This document shows, piece after piece, positions 10,810 to 17,685 of a DNA stretch of 64,000 nt; the first letter of the stretch is position 1, and each line of letters starts with the position of its first letter. The position numbers were made by a program, and so were the translations under genes. Location: assembly GCF_900240405.1 (NCBI RefSeq), contig NZ_OEQK01000007.1, positions 1 through 64,000 on the forward strand. The letters run 5' to 3'. The notes under the pieces are model-generated. The model saw nothing but the letters and a program-made list of their open reading frames with translations, was not told the DNA's origin and searched no databases. The DNA is from Salirhabdus sp. Marseille-P4669 (GTDB lineage Bacteria; Bacillota; Bacilli; Bacillales; Alkalibacillaceae).

Positions 10810-10848
10810 ACAACAACCACTTCCTTTTAATTAGGGAGTGGTTGTTGT
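10810..10848 (+). terminator. Putative groESL terminator
   Basis: Fifteen-base stem ACAACAACCACTTCC / GGGAGTGGTTGTTGT (one G-T-type mismatch) about 80 bases after groEL. The trailing sequence GTTGTTAAATAATTT is only moderately T-rich, so efficiency is uncertain. Confidence 0.6.
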
Positions 10849-10931
10849 GTTGTTAAATAATTTGGTGTGTAAGGCTGTTTTTGATGACAACCAAGATGAA
10901 CTAAAAATTACCAGCTACAGGGATGTTAATT

Positions 10932-11357
10932 CTAAATGGTCTTCGCCCCTCTAAAAGACTCGGATGTTTCATCTTTATCCCGTTTCAAAAACATTTTCAG
11001 GAAAAACAACGGATAAATCATTAAATACAAGTTCATAACCCACCAAGTAATTTCATAGTCATTGCTATAGACCCAAAATGTAATTGCTTGTAAACCAGAA
11101 CAGAAAGTCAATATTAGTGAGATTAAGGCGAAAGTTTTCCAAGCTTCTCTATTTTTGTTATATAGATATAAGCTGGAAAGTCCGGTTATTGAAATCAATA
11201 TATCTAAAGGAAAGAAAGACCAATTCCATGCGATAATGATAGAATTATCATAATCCTTGAATGCCCAGCTTTTTGGAATTAAGTTAAAAAAGGTAACGAT
11301 CCAGTATATGATAAATCCTATGTCTGTTACTAAAAAAAAGGGCTTTAAGTATTTCAT
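10932..11357 (-). CDS. YvaD-like membrane protein (DUF5360)
   Basis: A 141-residue protein with four predicted membrane helices (near 8-28, 45-65, 72-92 and 103-122) and a charged tail. Pattern and context resemble YvaD of B. subtilis, which sits with the efflux protein YvaE and regulator YvaF. The same three-gene set occurs here on the minus strand in the order TetR, SMR, this gene, with a 128-base gap before it. Start ATG follows GGAGG. Function unknown; involvement in efflux is inferred from position. Confidence 0.72.
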   Translation of the reverse strand: MKYLKPFFLVTDIGFIIYWIVTFFNLIPKSWAFKDYDNSIIIAWNWSFFPLDILISITGLSSLYLYNKNREAWKTFALISLILTFCSGLQAITFWVYSNDYEITWWVMNLYLMIYPLFFLKMFLKRDKDETSESFRGAKTI

Positions 11358-11485
11358 CCTATACCTCCAGTTTTTAGGCCAAATACGTAATAGTAAAACA
11401 GTAATCCCAGGTTGGTATTCTAAAAGAAATAATAACAGTATAACAACACAGTGTTAGGGGGGATTCATGATACGCCTTATCTTAT

Positions 11486-11845
11486 TTAATTGCCCTTTTC
11501 TGTCATCTGTTGACTATTTTCTTTTTCGTGCTCAACAGTAAAGTTTAGTGTTGTTACACCAATAATTATTAGAATAATAGATAGTACCTTAAGCAGACTA
11601 AAGCTTTCACCGAAATAAAAAACACCGATAAATGTAATAATTAATATCCCCATTCCTGACCAAATGGCATATGCTACTGAAACATCTATTGTTTTTAATG
11701 TTAGAGTTAGGAAAGTTAGACTGCCAACATAGGATATAATCAGTAATGCACTTGGCAAAAGCTTGGTAAATCCTTCAGATAATTTCATGCATGTTGTTCC
11801 AGCTACCTCTAGTAAGATGGCTAGACACAAATAGATCCAAGACAT
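11486..11845 (-). CDS. SMR family multidrug efflux protein (YvaE-like)
   Basis: A 119-residue small multidrug resistance protein with four membrane helices. The conserved membrane glutamate is in CLAILLEVAGTTCMKLS (about residue 13), and the third helix has the GxGxxxxxxxGxxxFGE pattern (SGMGILIITFIGVFYFGES). Such proteins work as antiparallel dimers that exchange protons for cationic drugs. It follows the TetR gene by 14 bases with its own AGGAGG, so the pair is co-transcribed and probably controlled by that regulator. Confidence 0.9.
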   Translation of the reverse strand: MSWIYLCLAILLEVAGTTCMKLSEGFTKLLPSALLIISYVGSLTFLTLTLKTIDVSVAYAIWSGMGILIITFIGVFYFGESFSLLKVLSIILIIIGVTTLNFTVEHEKENSQQMTEKGN

Positions 11846-11859
11846 GCTTGTTCCGCCTC

Positions 11860-12417
11860 CTATGATCGATTAGTGATGCCATTTAATAGAATATCCATTA
11901 CGGTTTGCAGTCTCTCCCCAAAGGTTTGTTGATTCCGGGTAGAAACAGTTGGGTCATATATTTGATTGATGGCACCCAAATATATCTCTATAAATGCTTC
12001 TAAATTGACTGGACGAATTAGCCCCAACTCTTTCCCTTGTTCCATTAACTCCAAGACAACAGACCATTCTTTTTTTAAGAAGTAATCTAGCTTTTCCCAC
12101 TGTTGATAATGGTGTTTTTTTAGATCTGATAATAACCTCATATCCATGGTTTCAAATTCTTTTGGTGTACAGCAAAGTATTTGATTTATTTTTTCAACTA
12201 ATCCTAGGCTTTCACTCTCTGCAATTACTTTTTCCTTTTCTTTTATTTGCGAAATGAGTTTATCAATAATCATCTCAATAATCTGATCTTTTGAAGTAAA
12301 ATGTTCATAAATTTTTCTTTTACTCGTCCCTAGTCTTTTAGCCAATTCTGCTGTTGTAAAAGTAAAACCTTTTTGATGTATGAGAATGATTGTTTCATCG
12401 AAGATTCTTTCTTTCAA
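11860..12417 (-). CDS. TetR family regulator (YvaF-like)
   Basis: A 185-residue regulator with an N-terminal TetR helix-turn-helix: FTFTTAELAKRLGTSKRKIYEHF. I place the start at TTG 12417 because GGGGG lies seven bases upstream and the promoter at 12467-12495 would start transcription inside any longer frame. The C-terminal half is a ligand-binding helical domain with two adjacent cysteines (ILCCTPKEF). It leads the SMR gene and likely represses its own operon through palindromes in the leader. Confidence 0.85.
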   Translation of the reverse strand: MKERIFDETIILIHQKGFTFTTAELAKRLGTSKRKIYEHFTSKDQIIEMIIDKLISQIKEKEKVIAESESLGLVEKINQILCCTPKEFETMDMRLLSDLKKHHYQQWEKLDYFLKKEWSVVLELMEQGKELGLIRPVNLEAFIEIYLGAINQIYDPTVSTRNQQTFGERLQTVMDILLNGITNRS

Positions 12418-12446
12418 TTTTGTTCCCCCTTCACGGTACCCGCGAT

Positions 12447-12495
12447 ACCAACTTGGTTTCACAGGTATTATACTGGGTATTTTTGGTATTTTCAA
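12447..12495 (-). promoter_or_regulatory. Promoter and palindromic operator of the TetR/SMR operon
   Basis: On the minus strand TTGAAA (12495-12490) and TATAAT (12472-12467) are exactly 17 bases apart, a near-ideal promoter. Just downstream in the leader lies the perfect palindrome ACCAACTTGGT (12447-12457). A second imperfect one, GGTACCCGCGATACC, is at 12436-12450. Both are candidate TetR operators. Confidence 0.75.
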
Positions 12496-12630
12496 CAAAA
12501 AATTATAAATCTCTTAAAAATAGGAACTTTCTCCTTTGTTAGAAACAAAGAAACACGAAGGAGATAAAGGTTAATAGGTATAAGTGGTTCAGTAGGTTTA
12601 GAGAAAAGAATTTATGCTTCTTAAGGTGTA

Positions 12631-12785
12631 GGTGTGGACGTAAAAGCAGGACTAGAGAAAGATGGGGTGTCATGTCTTTAGGTATTCCTAAGGATACATA
12701 GATTACAATAAAGGCTAAAGCTCCTAACGAGAAAGAAGCGAGATGCCAATTATGAGTAATAAAACAAGAAAAGCTAGGGGCGTAA
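12631..12785 (+). pseudogene. HPr/Crh-like gene relic
   Basis: No intact gene exists here, but pieces of an HPr fold can be read. Frame one gives VDVKAGLEKDG at 12634-12666. After a frame change, ATG 12672 gives MSLGIPKDT, a TAG at 12699, then ITIKAKAPNEKEA and later TGA at 12753. HPr and Crh proteins carry MSLG(I/V)PKG followed by an alternating strand and a (D/N)EXEA helix at this place. A match for the active-site histidine region is not convincing, and the segment between LEKDG and MSLG is deleted. A GAAGGAG at 12557 may be the old ribosome binding site. Based on reading by eye only. Confidence 0.5.
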
Positions 12786-12900
12786 TAATTATGTGTGTGA
12801 AGTTTGTTAATTTATAGTGTGGGCGAGTAAGAATGTTTTAAGTGAGGTGCTAACATTTTGCTAACGCAATCCAGTGAAAAGGAATAGATCCCAGACCTTA

Positions 12901-12933
12901 GGGTTGTATGATGTAATAAACATCATATAACCC
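12901..12933 (+). other. Hairpin in non-coding DNA
   Basis: Thirteen-base stem GGGTTGTATGATG / CATCATATAACCC with a seven-base loop. It is not followed by T residues, so it is not a simple terminator. It precedes a true terminator by about 20 bases and may be part of a small transcript or a relic of a mobile element; nothing further can be supported. Confidence 0.5.
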
Positions 12934-12954
12934 TTATCTATCTATCAAAGATTT

Positions 12955-12995
12955 AAGGTTATGGGACTTTCCCGTGACCTTTTTTATTATTTTAT
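12955..12995 (+). terminator. Terminator downstream of the HPr-like relic
   Basis: Stem AAGGTTATGGGA / TCCCGTGACCTT with a three-base loop and then TTTTTATTATTTTATT. It ends a plus-strand transcript, although no intact gene now precedes it, which supports a decayed gene or an RNA upstream. Confidence 0.7.
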
Positions 12996-13173
12996 TAGTT
13001 CGATTTTCGGAAAATTTTTTGCTGGATTTTACCTTCTATATGTTGAATCCATATGGGAAACGTTATGTAAAATGAATCAAAAGGGAATGAATAGGATGGA
13101 GGAGTCCTTATATCTCTTTCAATGATTAAAAAAAGGAAAAAGTCCTAATAACAAATGAAAGGAAGATTGAATA

Positions 13174-13770
13174 ATGAACCAGTGGAATGAGCGTTTTCAG
13201 ACAACGAATTATATTTATGGAACGGCACCAAATGTTTTTCTAAAGGATTACCATAAAAAACTAAACATTTCTGGTGCTGCCCTGGCCATAGCAGAAGGCG
13301 AAGGGCGTAATGCTGTTTACTTGGCTGAACAAGGTATGGACGTTACAACTTGGGATTATGCTGAATCTGGGCTAGCAAAAACAAATAGGCTTGCAAAAGT
13401 ACGAGGTGTCAGCGTTTCCACGGAGCTAGTAGACTTAAAAGAAGCAAGATGGAGTGAAGAACAATGGGATGAAATTGTATGTATATATGGGCATTTCCCC
13501 AAAGAAATTCGCAAGAAAACACTTCAAGGTGTAAAGAAAGCTATTAAAAAGGGAGGATATTTTCTTTCGGAGGTGTATTCAAATTATCAAATTCCTTATA
13601 AGAGTGGAGGACCTCAAGATGTAGAATTCTTGTACAAACCTGAGGAATTTCTCCAAACCTTTTCTGATTGGCGTATTCTCCATTTCTTTATGGGGGAAGT
13701 TGTCCGTCATGAAGGGGAAAAGCATAATGGACTTTCCCATGTGATACAGTTTGTTGGACAAAAACCATAA
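13174..13770 (+). CDS. Class I SAM-dependent methyltransferase (TehB-like)
   Basis: A 198-residue soluble protein with a Rossmann-type SAM-binding fold. Motif I is degenerate but placed correctly: ALAIAEGEGRNAVYLAEQG (about 36-54), followed by the acidic strand end TTWDYAESGL. The N-terminal WNERFQTTNYIYGTAPN is typical of TehB-like small-molecule methyltransferases. Start ATG follows AAAGGAAGA. The substrate is unknown; tellurite or thiol compounds are seen in relatives. It stands alone between the relic region and the LysE gene. Confidence 0.82.
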   Translation: MNQWNERFQTTNYIYGTAPNVFLKDYHKKLNISGAALAIAEGEGRNAVYLAEQGMDVTTWDYAESGLAKTNRLAKVRGVSVSTELVDLKEARWSEEQWDEIVCIYGHFPKEIRKKTLQGVKKAIKKGGYFLSEVYSNYQIPYKSGGPQDVEFLYKPEEFLQTFSDWRILHFFMGEVVRHEGEKHNGLSHVIQFVGQKP

Positions 13771-14156
13771 GATATTAAATGTGATTGATCATCGGAACGG
13801 CCAAGTATTCAATTGATGATTAAGTGAAATATCAAGTTACAAATAATTAAGATGGTAATCTGTCTGTTCAACAGCATACCGACAATAGTTTGTAGTTGGT
13901 AACTTCTTTCTATTATATTTAATATTGCTATCTTGTTTACACTTGAAAGCACGATTGGGTTATATAAAAATTTATTTAGGAAACATGTACCCTATACAAA
14001 TTTTATTCATTCATCGGGGCTGCTTCCCAATATAGTAATCACCTATTTTGCAGATTTTTATTTATTATTATTACATCTATTGTATATTCATACACTAAAT
14101 TGTTTGGGAGTTTGATAGAATATTTATATAAAATTTATTGAGATGGGGGAGATATA
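13771..14156. other. Gene-poor spacer
   Basis: I see no convincing gene here. A 60-codon frame at 13933-14115 lacks a ribosome binding site and family resemblance. The stretch is AT-rich and probably holds the promoter of the downstream exporter gene; no clean -35/-10 pair or terminator stands out. Confidence 0.6.
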
Positions 14157-14789
14157 ATGGATTTGTTTTTAACATATGTTTTAGTAGGACTTTCTGTTGC
14201 AATGCCAGTTGGTGCCATCACGGTAGAAATGTCTAAGCAAGGGCTGAAAAACGGTTTTATCCACGGTTGGGCTGTGGGTCTAGGTGGAATGACAATTGAT
14301 TTAATACTCATCGTTGTTCTTTACTTCGGTCTAGCTTCAATTCTTCAAATTCCTTATATTCAGGTCCCTATGTGGTTAATTGGTGCGGTGTTTTTATTTC
14401 TAATTGGATATGAATCGGTTAAGAATGCTGATAAAGATATAACACTAACAGGGGAGAAGCCCAATAAGTCATTTACCTCCTCTTATCGGAATGGGTTCCT
14501 TGTTGCTATTTCCCCCGGAAACATTGTTTTTTGGCTAAGTGTTTTTGGCACAGTATTATCTAACACATATGATACTTCAGAGCCGGTGATGTTTTTAATT
14601 ATTGCTGCAGGAGTATTGACGGGGATATTGCTTCACGATATAGGGTTGCTAACCATTTTGGCTTACACTAGAAAGATAATGAGCCGAACAATGATAAAGT
14701 CCTTCTCCATTTTTGCTGGGTTAGTGTTAATTGGTTTTGCTGGTTATTTTATTTATGAGTTCATTGTTGGTATGAATAAACTGATTTAA
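14157..14789 (+). CDS. LysE/RhtB family exporter
   Basis: A 210-residue membrane protein with about six helices. The N-terminal stretch SVAMPVGAITVEMSKQGLKNG and the following GLGGMTIDLILIV are the LysE signature region, and ISPGNIVFWLSVFG matches the conserved centre. Family members export basic or neutral amino acids. Start ATG follows GGGGGAGA. A relic of a glutaredoxin gene follows within ten bases. The substrate cannot be predicted. Confidence 0.88.
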   Translation: MDLFLTYVLVGLSVAMPVGAITVEMSKQGLKNGFIHGWAVGLGGMTIDLILIVVLYFGLASILQIPYIQVPMWLIGAVFLFLIGYESVKNADKDITLTGEKPNKSFTSSYRNGFLVAISPGNIVFWLSVFGTVLSNTYDTSEPVMFLIIAAGVLTGILLHDIGLLTILAYTRKIMSRTMIKSFSIFAGLVLIGFAGYFIYEFIVGMNKLI

Positions 14790-14797
14790 AAAATTAA

Positions 14798-15010
14798 ATA
14801 ACCAATACTTGACCGTACTGCACAATGATGAAACAATTCCTTGAGGCTCAAGGGCTAAACTACAAAGAAGTAAATGTGCAGACAGATCCTATTGCCGCTG
14901 AAAGATTGGTGCAAGAAACTGGACAGATGGGTGTACCGCAAACAAAGGTGAATGGCTACTGGATTCTTGGATTTGATCCAGAGAAGCTGATGCAATATGT
15001 AAAAAAATAG
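14798..15010 (+). pseudogene. Glutaredoxin-like gene with TGA at the first active-site cysteine
   Basis: From ATG 14825 a 61-residue frame reads MMKQFLEAQGLNYKEVNV...GQMGVPQTKVNGYWILGFDPEKL, the C-terminal three quarters of a small glutaredoxin/NrdH-type protein including the cis-proline (GVPQ). Reading upstream in frame gives ITNT, TGA (14810-14812), PYCT. This lines up with the usual TNTCPYC active site with the first Cys codon changed to TGA; a TAA lies at 14795 and the first beta strand is missing. No ribosome binding site precedes ATG 14825. The likeliest reading is a 5'-truncated dead gene fused behind the LysE gene. Confidence 0.72.
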
Positions 15011-15049
15011 GCAAAAAAAAGAGGCTTAGTCCTCTTTTTTTTGCCTATT
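15004..15049 (+). terminator. Terminator after the glutaredoxin relic
   Basis: Twenty-base stem starting AAATAGGC... and ending ...GCCTATTT, with A- and T-tracts inside the arms and a six-base loop. It overlaps the last codons of the relic and can work in both directions. Confidence 0.8.
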
Positions 15050-15317
15050 TGACTTAATCGACTAGTAGTCTTTACTGTTAAATTTCGCTTTCTTGTTGTC
15101 TAGTTATATTTCCCCTCAACTTTACAATGCATCCGCCTTCATTATTAGGATTAACCGAGATTTGATCCACTTAAATACTATATCTATATCCCAATTTTAA
15201 ATAAACCTCTTTTTATTCATCTCTTTTCTATGTAAGCTAATTAAAAGTAACTTCAATAAGTCTTTTAAAAAATAGATTACTAGAATATATGTTACCAGCT
15301 AATTTAAATTATTTTTT
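15050..15317. other. Spacer before the sigma factor gene, with a short open frame
   Basis: AT-rich spacer. On the minus strand a 30-codon frame at 15170-15078 reads VDQISVNPNNEGGCIVKLRG..., more protein-like than random, but it is directly preceded by a stop and has no clear ribosome binding site. It could be the tail of a lost gene. No other feature is seen. Confidence 0.4.
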
Positions 15318-15343
15318 TGAAACCTTTTATCTCATCTGTCGTC
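15318..15343 (+). promoter_or_regulatory. ECF-type promoter of the sigma factor gene
   Basis: TGAAAC (15318-15323) and CGTC (15340-15343) are separated by 16 bases. This is the arrangement used by Bacillus ECF sigma factors such as SigV, SigW and SigX, and it lies about 20 bases before the ribosome binding site of an ECF sigma gene. Autoregulation is the natural reading. Confidence 0.8.
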
Positions 15344-15381
15344 TAACGTTTGAATTTTTATAAAGGGGAGGTGTCTATGAA

Positions 15382-15927
15382 TTGAAGCAGCTTCGTTTAA
15401 TCGAACAACAAGGAGTCGTATCTAAAGAGGATAAGCTAATGGAACTTATGGATACTTATGGAGATATGGTAAAGAAAATAGCTTATACATACGTAAAGGA
15501 CATGAATTTAGCTGAAGATATAGCTCAGGATGTGTTCGTTAATTGCTACAATCATTTGGAACTTTTTAAAGAAAATTCATCCCATAAAACATGGCTATAT
15601 CGCATTGCGGTCAACCGCTGCAAGGATGTATTGAAAAGCAATGCTTACAAACGTTTTCTTCCATTTAATAAAATATCCGCACGGTCATACGAAAAAACAC
15701 CCGAGGTAAAAGTTATTGAGGATAGTACCAACAAGGGCGTGACGAACGCTTTAATGAGTTTACCCCCGAAGTATCGAGAAGTACTTTTTCTCTTTTATTA
15801 TGAGGAATTAAAAATAAAGGAAATTAGTGACATCATCAACCTTAATGAGTCGACAATTAAAACAAGATTAAGGCGAGGCAAGCTATTATTGAAAAAGGAA
15901 TTAGAAAGGAGACGAATTGAGTTATGA
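15382..15927 (+). CDS. ECF RNA polymerase sigma factor
   Basis: A 181-residue sigma-70 of the extracytoplasmic function class. Region 2 spans about 20-88 (DMVKKIAYTYVKDMNLAED, AQDVFVNCY, KTWLYRIAVNRCKD), and region 4 spans about 128-175 (LPPKYREVLFLFYY, STIKTRLRRGK). The start is TTG 15382 behind GGGGAGGTG; an ATG five bases earlier is followed at once by a stop. It overlaps the anti-sigma gene by four bases. The upstream ECF promoter suggests self-activation. Which B. subtilis ECF factor it matches best cannot be judged without alignment. Confidence 0.92.
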   Translation: MKQLRLIEQQGVVSKEDKLMELMDTYGDMVKKIAYTYVKDMNLAEDIAQDVFVNCYNHLELFKENSSHKTWLYRIAVNRCKDVLKSNAYKRFLPFNKISARSYEKTPEVKVIEDSTNKGVTNALMSLPPKYREVLFLFYYEELKIKEISDIINLNESTIKTRLRRGKLLLKKELERRRIEL

Positions 15928-16754
15928 ACGATAAAGACTTCTTTCAATTAAAAGAACAGCTTGATAAAGAATCGTATCAACATATATCTTTTTCAGAAAA
16001 TGAGAAGGGACGTGTCATGATGAGAATTTCAGAAAAAGAAAAGCACAATAAAAGGAAAATTGGACAAACCATCGTATTAACCATCGCAACACTTTTCGTT
16101 GTCGTTGGTGGTGGTGCGCTAGCAATTAGTGAAATTCAGAAGAGTCCAGAGGCAACTGTCGAGAAAAGTGTAGATGTAACCGAGGAAGCCCCGGTGGAGG
16201 ATATACAAGTGAATGAGGATGATACAGAAATGACATCTAATGCTAGTGAGGATACACTTGATGACAAGGCTTGGGAAGATAAGACAATTACAGAAGGATT
16301 AACAGAGAATGATCCACAAAATGTCCAGGAATTCATTGCACAATTTGATGAGATTTATAAAGAGCCATTACCAGAGCAGTATTCAGATGACCCTGCACTC
16401 TATTACCAAATTGGTGCCATGCTTATTTTTACTAGCCTAGATATGAATTATAAAGCAGAAGGAGTTGCTGTGGAAAAGGATTTGCAGAATCTAAGAGATG
16501 TAGCTGCTATCGTTAGGGAAGAGCATGAGGCAAGATATGCTCATTTGGGATTAGAAAACGAAAATCCCCATAAATATGAAGACCAATTTAAGGAACCAAG
16601 TGAGAGATTGGAGCAAGGGCATGTCTATGTGAAAGCACTTCTAAATGATTTAAACATAGCGCTTAATGATGCAGAAGGAACAACAGAAGGATATACGTAT
16701 ATGCTAGATGGGGAGAAAATAGAGGAACTAGAAGCGTTTATTCGTAATGAGTAA
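15924..16754 (+). CDS. Putative membrane anti-sigma factor
   Basis: A 276-residue protein with one membrane segment at about 47-68, a short cytoplasmic N-terminus and a 200-residue acidic outer part. It starts with ATGA overlap on the sigma gene, so it is almost certainly the cognate anti-sigma factor. No HxxxCxxC zinc motif is seen in the cytoplasmic part, so it is not a classic ZAS protein. After a Glu/Asp/Thr-rich linker (70-130) the outer domain is helical and I do not recognise it. The signal sensed is unknown. Confidence 0.78.
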   Translation: MNDKDFFQLKEQLDKESYQHISFSENEKGRVMMRISEKEKHNKRKIGQTIVLTIATLFVVVGGGALAISEIQKSPEATVEKSVDVTEEAPVEDIQVNEDDTEMTSNASEDTLDDKAWEDKTITEGLTENDPQNVQEFIAQFDEIYKEPLPEQYSDDPALYYQIGAMLIFTSLDMNYKAEGVAVEKDLQNLRDVAAIVREEHEARYAHLGLENENPHKYEDQFKEPSERLEQGHVYVKALLNDLNIALNDAEGTTEGYTYMLDGEKIEELEAFIRNE

Positions 16755-16843
16755 ATTTTAAAATACTAATCTATTTAGTAAAGTAAGAAAAATAGGAGTG
16801 ATAAACGCTTCTAATCCTGGGATCCTCATGTTAAAATTGAATT

Positions 16844-16923
16844 ACACGCATCTCCCTTTTGTTTTTGTTTATTGGTCTAAACAAAGTCAAACAAAATAGG
16901 AGATTGCGTGTTTGTTTTTTTTT
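16844..16923 (+). terminator. Long terminator hairpin of the sigma/anti-sigma operon
   Basis: Arms starting ACACGCATCTCC and ending GGAGATTGCGTGT enclose a second pairing TTTTGTTT.../...AAACAAAA, giving a hairpin of nearly 70 bases, followed by TTTGTTTTTTTTT. Confidence 0.8.
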
Positions 16924-16959
16924 CTGAATTTTATCTTCACCCCAACAAATACCATAATA

Positions 16960-16993
16960 AAAAAACACCCCGAAGTTCTTTCGGGATGCGTTT
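16960..16993 (-). terminator. Terminator of the DinB-like gene
   Basis: On the minus strand AACGCATCCCGAAAG pairs with CTTCGGGGTGTT across a short loop, followed by six to seven T residues. Confidence 0.85.
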
Positions 16994-17020
16994 CCATCTC
17001 CTGACAGATGAGACGTTCTT

Positions 17021-17479
17021 TTATTCGTTATCCAATACTTGCTTCATTACTTCGATTTTACCAAGCATTTCAGCTTCGCGATGGGAGAGCATAATTAGTA
17101 AGTCCTCATGTGTTTCGACGCTACCATAAGGAACCTTGAACTTCACGTTTGATTTCCAAAATAGCTCTCCAAAGCTGTTGATTCGGTTTTGTTGATCAAC
17201 TAAATCCTCGAATAATTGCTCAAGACTAGGTGCTTTTATAGTCCAATCAGCAGCTTTTTTATCAGAACTAAATAATTCAGCATATTCTTGAGGGATTTTT
17301 TGTGAATTTTTCTGGCTGACAAACAATAGCTTCTCATTTATAAAAAGGATGTTGCCGATATACCAGCGAATTGTATTATCAAAGTATTTAGACTGCTGAT
17401 CCAAGAGGTCCTCATCTAAATCTTTAATGAACGTAAGTAAAGAAGTTCTTGCAAGGTTAAATTGTTTAAGAACAGACAT
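17021..17479 (-). CDS. DinB-like protein with degenerate metal site
   Basis: A 152-residue four-helix protein starting MSVLKQFNLARTSLLTF, behind AGGAGG; a longer frame upstream lacks support. The layout (NTIRWYIGNILFINE near 33-47 and HREAEML near 133) matches the DinB/YfiT metal-binding fold. However, the usual histidines are mostly replaced: tyrosine-isoleucine in place of WH, asparagine in place of the next His, and glutamate in HREAE. It may fold like DinB without binding metal. Monocistronic, convergent with the sigma/anti-sigma operon. Function unknown. Confidence 0.72.
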   Translation of the reverse strand: MSVLKQFNLARTSLLTFIKDLDEDLLDQQSKYFDNTIRWYIGNILFINEKLLFVSQKNSQKIPQEYAELFSSDKKAADWTIKAPSLEQLFEDLVDQQNRINSFGELFWKSNVKFKVPYGSVETHEDLLIMLSHREAEMLGKIEVMKQVLDNE

Positions 17480-17685
17480 GTTACTTCCTCCTATTAAATT
17501 GTTCCTCTTAAGTATAGTGGAAATACGTTGAAGGGACAAGAAACGTGCCCTCTATAACTTGTCCATTATTTTCCGGAATATTTTTTAGAATTTCTTTTTG
17601 TGAACATAATGGGAGTATAGTATAGTTATAGTATGTATCCTTTTTACTAAAAATTTTGATTATTATATGGGAGGAGTCTCGATAA

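Noticed and set aside
13933-14115. A 60-codon frame before the LysE gene
   Set aside because: No ribosome binding site, no family pattern, AT-rich composition.
14810-14812. Selenocysteine insertion at TGA of the glutaredoxin relic
   Set aside because: No SECIS-like hairpin is evident right after the TGA, no selenocysteine genes are in the window, the N-terminal strand is missing and a TAA lies just upstream.
16908-17129. A 73-codon plus-strand frame between the anti-sigma and DinB-like genes
   Set aside because: Runs through two terminators and the antisense of the DinB-like gene.
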